Below are positions 16,436 to 23,759 of a stretch of 26,560 nucleotides of DNA, in pieces. A program made the position numbers and the translations under genes. Positions within the stretch are counted from its first letter, which is position 1. Each line of letters opens with the position of its first letter. The notes below the pieces were generated by a model that searched no databases, had not been told where the DNA came from, and was given only the letters and a program-made list of their open reading frames with translations. Source of the DNA: JAAYJR01 sp964563975 (lineage in GTDB: Bacteria; Bacteroidota; Bacteroidia; Bacteroidales; Prolixibacteraceae); the NCBI GenBank assembly GCA_964563975.1, contig CAZLZJ010000028.1, forward strand, positions 1 through 26,560. The letters are read 5' to 3'.

Positions 16436-16517
16436 ATATTCCGGATACTTACTTTTTTGTCAGCTTCCTGTTTGTAATGTTGGATTGACAATTAGAAAAG
16501 GAAAACAGATATTCCGG

Positions 16518-16919
16518 TTATTTGCTGCATAATTCAGTGAGTACACCCATTGTTGCTTTAGGGTGGAGAAATCCGATATTTAGTCCTTCCGCCCCTTTTC
16601 TTCCTTTTTTATCAATCAGGCGGATCCCTTTTTCAGCAAGCTCACCAAGAGCTTTATCAACATTCTCGACCGCATAGGCAATATGATGAATTCCCACACC
16701 TCTTTTTTCTATGAATTTTGCAACCGGACTGTCCGGTGAGGCAGGCTCCAGAAGTTCAATTTTTGTTTGTCCGACCATGAAGAATGCAGTTTTAACCTGT
16801 TGATCAGGTATCTCTTCTCTTTTGTAGCATTTCAGTCCCAATATATTTTCATAAAAAGGTATCGCCTCGTCAAGGCTGTTAACAGCAATTCCAATATGTT
16901 CGATATGTGATATTTCCAT
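16518..16919 (-). CDS. mce: Methylmalonyl-CoA epimerase
   Basis: A 133-residue vicinal-oxygen-chelate (glyoxalase-fold) enzyme converting (S)- to (R)-methylmalonyl-CoA in the succinate-propionate route. Two beta-alpha-beta-beta-beta modules are visible: residues 5-60 starting HIEHIGIAV, and 73-131 starting GVGIHHIAYAV. Likely metal ligands are His8, one of His78/His79, and Glu129 in LTEL; Glu55 in IELLEP is close to the usual fourth position. I start at the ATG 16917-16919; the frame extends two codons further to a TTG, which is unlikely. The gene is alone, with no mutase or carboxylase beside it. It converges on the CE7-type gene and is divergent from ferritin. Confidence 0.92.
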   Translation of the reverse strand: MEISHIEHIGIAVNSLDEAIPFYENILGLKCYKREEIPDQQVKTAFFMVGQTKIELLEPASPDSPVAKFIEKRGVGIHHIAYAVENVDKALGELAEKGIRLIDKKGRKGAEGLNIGFLHPKATMGVLTELCSK

Positions 16920-17046
16920 TTTCAATAATTTTATAAAATGATAATTTTAATCATAATTTTTGTTTGCTGAACAATTTTAACAAAGAACTGTTTTTTTTAT
17001 GTAAACAGATTTTTTAAATTTAGCAAAAATTAAATTCTCTACAGAT

Positions 17047-17556
17047 ATGTTAAAAGAAAGAGTACTAAAAGCTCTTAATGAGCAGATAAATGCAGAGCAA
17101 TATTCAGCATTTCTTTATTTGTCGATGTCAGCCTGGTTTGAGAATCAGGGCCTCCCGGGTTTTGCAAACTGGATGTATGTGCAGTATCAGGAAGAATTAA
17201 CCCATGCTAATAAGATTTTCAATTATATTAATGAAAGGGGAGGTAAGGTTGAACTGAAAAGTATTGATCAGATGCCGGTAGATTTTGAAAGTGTTAAAAG
17301 TGTGGCAGAGATGACTCTGGAGCATGAACGGCATGTGACAGCTCTTATTAACGGCCTTGTTGACATTACAATTGAAGAAAATGATCATGCCACCAAAAGT
17401 TTTTTAACCTGGTTTATAGATGAACAGGTTGAGGAAGAAGCTAATGCTACAGAGATACTTGATAATCTGAAACTGATTGAAGGCCAAAGTAAAGGTAACG
17501 GCCTGTTTATGATTGACAGAGAATTGCGTCAGCGCAAGTTTGTTGATGAAACTTAG
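17047..17556 (+). CDS. ftnA: Bacterial non-heme ferritin
   Basis: A 169-residue four-helix-bundle ferritin, forming a 24-subunit cytoplasmic iron store in this family. The ferroxidase-centre residues align in place with E. coli FtnA: Glu17, Tyr24, Glu50, His53, Glu94 and Gln127, with Glu130 available for the third iron site. There is no heme-ligand pattern of bacterioferritin. A TAAATTTA at 17015-17022 is one base off the -7 pattern and would place a start near 17029. A strong terminator follows directly, so this is probably a single-gene unit. I did not see a convincing iron-regulator operator. Confidence 0.95.
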   Translation: MLKERVLKALNEQINAEQYSAFLYLSMSAWFENQGLPGFANWMYVQYQEELTHANKIFNYINERGGKVELKSIDQMPVDFESVKSVAEMTLEHERHVTALINGLVDITIEENDHATKSFLTWFIDEQVEEEANATEILDNLKLIEGQSKGNGLFMIDRELRQRKFVDET

Positions 17557-17587
17557 GCAGAGTAATTTATAATATATAAACTATTTA

Positions 17588-17613
17588 AAGGCTGCCATAT
17601 AGCAGCCTTTTTT
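17588..17613 (+). terminator. Intrinsic terminator after ferritin
   Basis: An eight-base stem AAGGCTGC (17588-17595) and GCAGCCTT (17602-17609) with a six-base loop is followed by a T run to 17613. It ends 31 bases after the ferritin stop codon. It overlaps the in-frame TTG that would extend the next gene, which supports the later ATG start there. Confidence 0.9.
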
Positions 17614-17629
17614 GTTCAAAAGATCAGGC

Positions 17630-19822
17630 ATGGATAATTTGCAGGAAGCTATAAACCGTTTTCAGGAGTTAAAAGAGTTCTGCAGGGCAAATTGGGACCC
17701 AGCATCTATTGAAAAGCTTGATGAGGCGTACAGTTTTGCAAAGGCTGCAATGAGCAGTAAAAGATTCAAAACAGGAGAATATATTTTAAATCATTCTTTG
17801 GATGTGGCCTCAATAATTGCTGTGGAGATAGGGTTGGAACCCGACTCGGTTATTGCAGGAATTTTACATAATATTATGTATGCCGGCATTGAACACCCTG
17901 TCTCTAAAGAGGAGATTGAAAAAAAATTTGGTGACAGTGTCTGTTCCATTTTGGAAGGAATGGCAAAGATAAATGCCCTTGGAACCGATACAGTTGATAT
18001 TCATGCAGAAAACTACAGGAAACTTTTATTAGCTCTTGCAGGGGATGTCCGCGTTATTTTAATAAAAACAGCTGATCGTTTGCAGGTAATGAGAAACCTG
18101 GGTTTCTATGATATTGAAACAAGAAAAAGACTTGCTAATGAGACATCACATTTGTATGCACCTTTGGCTCACAGGTTAGGATTGTATTCTATTAATTCTG
18201 AACTGCTGGATCTTTGCCTGAAATATCAGAAGCCTGATGAGTACAGTTATATTATTGATAAATTGAATGAAAATGAATTAGAGAGATCTCTTTTTGTTGC
18301 TGAATTTGTAAAACCTGTGGAAAAGAACCTTAAAGAAAGAGGCTTTGATTTTTCCATGAAAGCCCGAACCAAATCAATCTACTCTATTTGGAATAAGATG
18401 AATAATAAAAAGGTCTCTTTCGATGAGGTTATGGATCTTTTTGCGATCAGAATAATATTAGATTCATTGCCTGCTAACGAGAAAGCTGATTGTTGGACAG
18501 TCTATTCCGTAGTAACCGAACAATATCAGGCAAATCCGGAAAGGTTACGCGACTGGATTACTATACCGAAATCGAACGGATATGAATCGCTGCATACAAC
18601 AGTAATGGGACCAAAAGGAAAATGGGTTGAAGTGCAGATACGAACTAAGCGGATGGACGAGGTTGCAGAAAAAGGATTGGCCGCACACTGGAAATATAAG
18701 GGAGGGAAAGACAGTTCGGGATTTGATTTATGGCTGGCAGGAATAAGAGAGATTCTTGAAAATCCGGAGCTGAATATTGTTGATTTTATTGACCATTTCA
18801 GTCTTAATATATATAGTGAAGAGATTTTTGTTTTTACTCCGAAGGGTGATCTGAAAAAGATGCCTGCAGGATCCACTTTACTTGATTTTGCATATGAGAT
18901 TCATTCGCACTTAGGAGACACATGTGTTGGAGGGAAGGTTAACGGCAAAAAAGTTACATTGAGATATAAACTTAAAAATGGTGATCAGGTATCAATCGAG
19001 ACCTCTAATAATCAAAAGCCGAAAATCGATTGGCTGGATTTTGTGGTAACAACAAAAGCAAAAAGTAAAGTTAAAGCAAGCCTGAGTGATGAGAAAAAAA
19101 GAGTAGCCGCTCAGGGGCGCGAAATACTTGTCAGAAAATTTAAAAACTGGAAACTGGAATTAAATGATGAAGCGATAAGGAAAATATTGAAAAAATATGA
19201 TTTTAAGCTTGCTTTAGACTTTTATTTTGAGCTGGGCAAAGGGAAAATTGATCCTCTTGATATTAAGCTTGCTTTTACCGAAAAAGCATCGGATGAGGAG
19301 TCTCCCCGTAAAATTGAAGAGCTTGTTCAGGAAAAACTAAAGAAAGAGCCTTCTGCAGACGATAAGGAGGATTTCTTAATTATTGATGACGATCTCAAAA
19401 ATGTAAATTACAAATTGGCAAAATGTTGTAACCCTGTTTTTGGAGATTCAGTTTTTGGTTTTGTTACTGTAAGTCATGGGATAAAAATACACCGCAATAC
19501 ATGTCCCAATGCTATTCAGCTTAAAGAAAGGTTTCCATACAGGGTTGTAAAAGCTAAATGGAAAGAGACAACAACCCAGGGGGCTTTTGTTACAACACTA
19601 TTTGTTTCCGGATCGGATGAGCCCGGACTATTAGCTGATATTTCCCATATAATAGTAAAAGATACAGGTGCACAGCTACGTTCGTTAAATATTAATTCGG
19701 AAAAAGGAAAATTCGACGGAATAATAAAGATTGCAGTCCATAATATCGGGCATTTAGATTTTTTGGTTCAGAAGATGAAAAAAGTAAAAGGGGTTGTATC
19801 GGTAACAAGAGGAGAAAAATGA
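17630..19822 (+). CDS. relA: RelA-type (p)ppGpp synthetase with degenerate hydrolase domain
   Basis: A 730-residue long RelA/SpoT homologue making the stringent-response alarmone. Order: HD hydrolase-like domain (about 40-190), synthetase (about 235-355), TGS (about 396-460), Cys/His zinc-finger-like region (Cys599, Cys600, His621, Cys625) and ACT (about 650-727). The HD domain keeps His55 and His80 but has His-Asn (80-81) instead of His-Asp, lacks the following Glu-Asp, and has Val at 153 where Asn is usual, so hydrolysis is probably lost. The synthetase motifs look intact: TKSIYSIWNKM, PKSNGYESLHTTV and EVQIRT. Residues 305-308 read RLRD, nearer the RxKD of bifunctional Rel than the ExDD of gammaproteobacterial RelA. 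The start is the ATG at 17630; an in-frame TTG at 17612 lies inside the ferritin terminator. A separate SpoT elsewhere in the genome is expected. Confidence 0.92.
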   Translation: MDNLQEAINRFQELKEFCRANWDPASIEKLDEAYSFAKAAMSSKRFKTGEYILNHSLDVASIIAVEIGLEPDSVIAGILHNIMYAGIEHPVSKEEIEKKFGDSVCSILEGMAKINALGTDTVDIHAENYRKLLLALAGDVRVILIKTADRLQVMRNLGFYDIETRKRLANETSHLYAPLAHRLGLYSINSELLDLCLKYQKPDEYSYIIDKLNENELERSLFVAEFVKPVEKNLKERGFDFSMKARTKSIYSIWNKMNNKKVSFDEVMDLFAIRIILDSLPANEKADCWTVYSVVTEQYQANPERLRDWITIPKSNGYESLHTTVMGPKGKWVEVQIRTKRMDEVAEKGLAAHWKYKGGKDSSGFDLWLAGIREILENPELNIVDFIDHFSLNIYSEEIFVFTPKGDLKKMPAGSTLLDFAYEIHSHLGDTCVGGKVNGKKVTLRYKLKNGDQVSIETSNNQKPKIDWLDFVVTTKAKSKVKASLSDEKKRVAAQGREILVRKFKNWKLELNDEAIRKILKKYDFKLALDFYFELGKGKIDPLDIKLAFTEKASDEESPRKIEELVQEKLKKEPSADDKEDFLIIDDDLKNVNYKLAKCCNPVFGDSVFGFVTVSHGIKIHRNTCPNAIQLKERFPYRVVKAKWKETTTQGAFVTTLFVSGSDEPGLLADISHIIVKDTGAQLRSLNINSEKGKFDGIIKIAVHNIGHLDFLVQKMKKVKGVVSVTRGEK

Positions 19823-19885
19823 TATTTGCATTTCGATTAATCAAAGGGTAAAGGAATTGATGTTATTTAACTAAATTATATTCAG

Positions 19886-21001
19886 ATGAACATATTATTA
19901 GCACCAAACTCAATGAAAGGAAGTGTGAGTGCATTTGAATTTGCTGACATAGCTGAACAGGCATTTAAAGATTGTTCTCCCTTATTTTCTGTTAAGAAAG
20001 TGCCGGTAGCTGATGGCGGTGATTATACCGGTGAAGTGTTGAGAAGGGCATTGAATGCCTCAAAAAAAGAGGTGTTGGTACCTGACCCTTTGGGAAGGGA
20101 AGTGAAAGCATATTATGGTATTTCGGGAAAAACTGCCATAATTGAGATGGCTGATGCTTCGGGTATTAAACTTTTAAGCAGTGATGAGCTTGATCCAATG
20201 AAAGCTTCAACATATGGAACCGGCAGGTTAGTTGTTGATGCTATTAACTCCGGATGTAGTGAGATACTTCTTGGTATCGGAGGAAGTGCAACTGTTGACG
20301 GTGGAAGCGGTATGCTTGAAGCCATGGGGTTTTCTCTGTTAGATAAAAACGGGCTTTCATTAAAAGGCAACGGAGGTAATCTTTTAAAAATAAGCTCCAT
20401 TAAAAAGCCTGAAGTGCTGCCTGAGGTATCTTTTAAAATTATTTGTGATGTTGATAATCCTCTTACCGGCAAAAATGGAGCAGCAGAGGTATTTGGGCCG
20501 CAAAAAGGGGCCTCGCAAGAGGTGGTATCACTGTTAGATAAAGGTTTGAGTTATTGGGCAGGATTATTAGAGGCGGAGTGTGGAAAGTCATTGGCAGCTA
20601 TTAAAGGTGCAGGTGCTGCCGGAGGGATAGCCATTGCGCTGATGACATTTTTTGATGCAGCAATTACTCCCGGAGCAAGGTTTGTTTTATCTGTTTTGAA
20701 CTTTGAGGAGTATGTCAGGTGGGCAGACCTTGTTGTGACAGGAGAGGGTAAAATTGATTTTCAAACTTTGAATGATAAAGCTCCTAAAGTTGTTGCAGAT
20801 ATAGCCGGTGAATTTAGAAAGCCGGTAATAGCAATTGGTGGCAGCGTTAAAAAAGAGGCTTCTGAGGCATTTAACGGAATTTTCAGTATAATTAATGAAC
20901 CCATGACCCTGAATGAAGCTATTGAAGATACAAAAGAGCTTATATATAATTGGTTTTTCGAGTTAGCAAGATTTTTGCAATCCTTACAAATAAAAAATTA
21001 A
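19886..21001 (+). CDS. Glycerate 2-kinase (GarK/GlxK family)
   Basis: A 371-residue class I glycerate kinase (PF02595) that phosphorylates D-glycerate to 2-phosphoglycerate, feeding glycolysis. Family motifs are NSMKGS (8-13, Lys11), VADGGDYTGEVL (41-52), GIGGSATVDGGSGML (130-144), CDVDNPLTGKNGAAEVFGPQ (187-206), GAGAAGGI (241-248) and TGEGKIDFQT (285-294). Length matches the family. It lies 63 bases after relA on the same strand, with no clear terminator between, so it may be co-transcribed. The last ten or so residues are hydrophobic and less family-like. The pathway supplying glycerate is not visible here; glyA further right touches glycine/serine metabolism but is a separate unit. Confidence 0.93.
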   Translation: MNILLAPNSMKGSVSAFEFADIAEQAFKDCSPLFSVKKVPVADGGDYTGEVLRRALNASKKEVLVPDPLGREVKAYYGISGKTAIIEMADASGIKLLSSDELDPMKASTYGTGRLVVDAINSGCSEILLGIGGSATVDGGSGMLEAMGFSLLDKNGLSLKGNGGNLLKISSIKKPEVLPEVSFKIICDVDNPLTGKNGAAEVFGPQKGASQEVVSLLDKGLSYWAGLLEAECGKSLAAIKGAGAAGGIAIALMTFFDAAITPGARFVLSVLNFEEYVRWADLVVTGEGKIDFQTLNDKAPKVVADIAGEFRKPVIAIGGSVKKEASEAFNGIFSIINEPMTLNEAIEDTKELIYNWFFELARFLQSLQIKN

Positions 21002-21035
21002 AAAAAATTGTTGTAGTTTTTTAAATCAATATTAC

Positions 21036-21043
21036 TATTTTTG
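21036..21043 (+). promoter_or_regulatory. Predicted -7 element of the TPR protein gene
   Basis: TATTTTTG is a perfect TAnnTTTG match 45 bases before the ATG at 21089, with a TTG at 21011-21013 (22-base spacing) as a possible -33 element. The predicted start is near 21050. Confidence 0.45.
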
Positions 21044-21088
21044 AGATTTACAATAACTTTTTGAAAATTTTAACAAATAATTAAAGTA

Positions 21089-21943
21089 ATGATTAGAAAT
21101 TATATTGTATCGGTTTTAGCTATTATTTTTCCTCTATTTCTATTTGGGCAGGATGCTGCGGAAAAAATCAATCAGGCTAACGAGGCCATGAAAGCGGAAG
21201 ATTATGCTAAGGCATACTCTCTCTACGATGACGCAATGAATAACCTGGGTGATGTTCAGGTAGAACCGGCTATCAATTTTAATATAGGTTTTGCTGCCTA
21301 TAAAGCCAATAATGCGGAAGGTGCCCTGAAGTACTTGGATAAAGCTATTGAAGCCGGAGTTAATGTTTCAAAATGTCATGAGTATAAAGCTTTGGTTAAT
21401 ATTCAGAAAAAAGATTATGCAAATGCAGTTGCAAGTTATGAGCAGGCGATTGCTGCAGAAGAGGGAGATAAGAAAGACCTAATATTTAATGCAGCTGTTG
21501 CTGCTTTTCGCGGTGAATTATTAGACAAGGCTGTTGATCTTTTTGATAAAAGTGTAGAGAATGATTATAAGGCGGAAACAGCTCTTTACTATAAGGCTGT
21601 TACTCTTAAAAAGCAAAATAAAGATGATGAGTATAAAGCTACTCTTGAACTGGGAGCTCAAAAATTTCCTCAGGATGATAAAATAACCTCTGCTTTGGCA
21701 AATGTATATGTAGTAGAGGGTAATGTTATTTATAAAAAGGGTGTAGCAATTATCAATGCCGTAAATGAAAAAGTTAATGCCGGAAGTTTAAAAACTACTG
21801 ATGACGGTTATATTTCAGAATTTGAAAAAGCAAAGGTTGAGTTCAAAGCAGCTGTTGAAATTCTTGAAAAAGCAAAAACACTTGATGCAAAAAATAAAAA
21901 TGCCCAGGCGCTGCTGGATGCATGCAATGCCGTTCTTAATTAG
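21089..21943 (+). CDS. Secreted tetratricopeptide-repeat protein
   Basis: A 284-residue protein with a Sec signal peptide (about 1-20, cleavage before Gln21) and helical tetratricopeptide repeats over about 23-205. Repeat-like starts include AMKAEDYAKAYSLYDDAM, AYKANNAEGALKYLDKAI and IQKKDYANAVASYEQAI. The C-terminal part (about 205-284) is more Lys/Ala-rich helical, possibly a further partial repeat with coiled-coil character. It is probably periplasmic and mediates protein-protein contacts; I do not recognise a specific function. The gene has its own predicted promoter and converges with the small membrane protein gene 32 bases away. Confidence 0.85.
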   Translation: MIRNYIVSVLAIIFPLFLFGQDAAEKINQANEAMKAEDYAKAYSLYDDAMNNLGDVQVEPAINFNIGFAAYKANNAEGALKYLDKAIEAGVNVSKCHEYKALVNIQKKDYANAVASYEQAIAAEEGDKKDLIFNAAVAAFRGELLDKAVDLFDKSVENDYKAETALYYKAVTLKKQNKDDEYKATLELGAQKFPQDDKITSALANVYVVEGNVIYKKGVAIINAVNEKVNAGSLKTTDDGYISEFEKAKVEFKAAVEILEKAKTLDAKNKNAQALLDACNAVLN

Positions 21944-21975
21944 CATATAAACAATGAGGCTGTTTTTCTTGGTTA

Positions 21976-22374
21976 TCAATGCAGGTTTTTCCAGGTCATT
22001 CCATATCCAATTATAAAAATGGTTGTAAAAATTGCATTGGTGAAAGAAAATGCCCATTTATCAATCCACAGTACCGGCATAAAAAGAGTAGTCAGCTGAG
22101 AAATCAGGTATATAAAATATCCGTCTTTATGCAGTTTCCACATCCTTATTGCTCCAATAAGTGAAATTGCATGCAGGATCATTAAGATTGTAAAATAGGG
22201 TGGGGATATCTTTTCTATTGTATGCCAGGAGGAGTACTCAATAATTAATTCACCGGCTTTTTCAAAAAAAACTGATGCAAAAAAATACCCGGGAAACGCA
22301 ATCCCGCTGCCTATAAAAGTGAGAATACACAATGCACTTAATAAAGGTGATCTAATGTTACTACGATTATTCAT
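21976..22374 (-). CDS. Small integral membrane protein of unknown function
   Basis: A 132-residue protein with four predicted membrane helices (about 11-35, 58-78, 84-103, 107-127). There is a short charged N-terminus and no recognisable catalytic motif. The pattern resembles small uncharacterised membrane proteins seen in Bacteroidota. Support that it is real: a full hydrophobic layout without stop codons, a start just downstream of a perfect -7 element on the same strand, and a fit between the convergent TPR gene and divergent glyA. No function is proposed. Confidence 0.75.
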   Translation of the reverse strand: MNNRSNIRSPLLSALCILTFIGSGIAFPGYFFASVFFEKAGELIIEYSSWHTIEKISPPYFTILMILHAISLIGAIRMWKLHKDGYFIYLISQLTTLFMPVLWIDKWAFSFTNAIFTTIFIIGYGMTWKNLH

Positions 22375-22390
22375 TTCAATAATAATTCTT

Positions 22391-22398
22391 CAAAAATA
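22391..22398 (-). promoter_or_regulatory. Predicted -7 element of the small membrane protein gene
   Basis: The minus strand reads TATTTTTG (perfect TAnnTTTG), placing a start near 22384, only about 10 bases before the ATG. No -33 element was seen at normal spacing. Confidence 0.4.
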
Positions 22399-22445
22399 AT
22401 CACTTTTTCTTAACAGATTCAGGAATGTAACGGTTCAAATTATAT

Positions 22446-22453
22446 TAACTTTG
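22446..22453 (+). promoter_or_regulatory. Predicted -7 element of the glyA promoter
   Basis: TAACTTTG, identical to the purB and mqnA elements, lies 25 bases before the glyA ATG and predicts a start near 22460. Confidence 0.5.
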
Positions 22454-22478
22454 GCCATCATTTTTATAAAATATTGTT

Positions 22479-23759
22479 ATGGAACGTGATAATCAAGTAT
22501 TTGACATCATTAAAAAAGAAAAAGAAAGGCAATTAAGAGGAATTGAACTAATAGCATCTGAAAATTTTGTCAGTGATCAGGTTTTAGAAGCTATGGGCTC
22601 GGTAATGACCAATAAATATGCTGAGGGTTATCCCGGTCACAGATACTACGGCGGATGCCAGTTTGTGGATATGACAGAACAGTTGGCAATTGACAGAATA
22701 AAACAACTATACAATGCAGAATGGGCAAATGTTCAACCACATTCCGGTGCACAAGCCAATGCAGCTGTTTTAAGTGTTATTCTTCAGCCGGGAGATACTT
22801 TTTTAGGACTTGATTTATCACATGGAGGTCATCTTTCGCATGGATCGCCGGTGAATACCTCCGGAATCTTATATAGACCACTTGCCTATAGAGTAAGGGA
22901 AGATACCGGCTTGGTTGATTATGATGAGATGGAATCAATTGCACTTGAGCACAAACCAAAGTTAATAATAGGAGGTGCTTCAGCATACAGCCGTGAATGG
23001 GATTATAAGCGTATGCGTGCAATAGCTGATAAGGCAGGTGCCATGCTGATGATAGATATGGCGCACCCGGCCGGACTGATTGCTGCAGGATTATTGGACA
23101 ATCCGCTGAAATATGCCCATGTAGTTACCTCTACAACTCATAAAACATTGAGAGGGCCACGTGGCGGCATAATACTGATAGGAAAAGATTTCCCCAATCC
23201 ATGGGGAACGACGACGAAAAACGGGGCTGTCAGAATGATCTCTTCACTATTTGATTCATCAGTTTTTCCCGGTCATCAGGGCGGCCCTTTGGAAAATATT
23301 ATTGCAGCAAAAGCAGTTGCATTCGGAGAGGCATTAACAGACTCTTTCAGAGAGTATCAGCTTCAGGTTAAAAAAAATGCGGAGGTAATGGCAAAAGCAT
23401 TTATTGATTTTGGGTATAAGGTAGTATCCGGAGGAACCGATAATCATTCAATGCTGATTGATCTCCGCACTAAGTTTCCCGATATTACCGGCAAACAAGT
23501 TGAAAATTCACTTGTCAGCGCAGAGATTACGGTAAATAAAAATATGGTACCATTTGACAGCCGTTCGCCATTTCTGACTTCAGGATTAAGGGTTGGCACT
23601 CCTGCCATCACTACCCGCGGTGTGAAAGAGGATTTAATGCCGGTTATTGTTGAATTGATAGATACGGTTATCTCCGATATTGAAAATGAAAATATAATAA
23701 AAGCTGTGGGTAAAAAAGTAAACGATCTTATGAAAGATTATCCTCTGTTTGCTTATTAA
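22479..23759 (+). CDS. glyA: Serine hydroxymethyltransferase
   Basis: A 426-residue cytoplasmic PLP enzyme interconverting serine plus tetrahydrofolate with glycine plus methylene-tetrahydrofolate, the main source of one-carbon units. Motifs include LIASENF (24-30), the YPGHRYYGG segment (51-59), HSGAQAN (88-94), DMAHPAGL (193-200) and the PLP lysine in TTTHKTLRGPRGG-type sequence (SxTTHK ending at Lys222). Length and order match bacterial GlyA. The ATG at 22479 starts the normal N-terminus. The stop codon (23757-23759) overlaps the end of the convergent gene by three to four bases, leaving no room for a terminator between them. Confidence 0.97.
   Translation: MERDNQVFDIIKKEKERQLRGIELIASENFVSDQVLEAMGSVMTNKYAEGYPGHRYYGGCQFVDMTEQLAIDRIKQLYNAEWANVQPHSGAQANAAVLSVILQPGDTFLGLDLSHGGHLSHGSPVNTSGILYRPLAYRVREDTGLVDYDEMESIALEHKPKLIIGGASAYSREWDYKRMRAIADKAGAMLMIDMAHPAGLIAAGLLDNPLKYAHVVTSTTHKTLRGPRGGIILIGKDFPNPWGTTTKNGAVRMISSLFDSSVFPGHQGGPLENIIAAKAVAFGEALTDSFREYQLQVKKNAEVMAKAFIDFGYKVVSGGTDNHSMLIDLRTKFPDITGKQVENSLVSAEITVNKNMVPFDSRSPFLTSGLRVGTPAITTRGVKEDLMPVIVELIDTVISDIENENIIKAVGKKVNDLMKDYPLFAY

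Noticed and set aside
16436..16517. Repeated ATATTCCGG at the end of the CE7-type gene and before the epimerase end
   Set aside because: Two short direct copies without pairing or a T run; no structure or element is supported.
16923..16925. TTG start extending the epimerase by two residues
   Set aside because: The ATG at 16917-16919 gives the family's normal N-terminus; TTG starts are rare.
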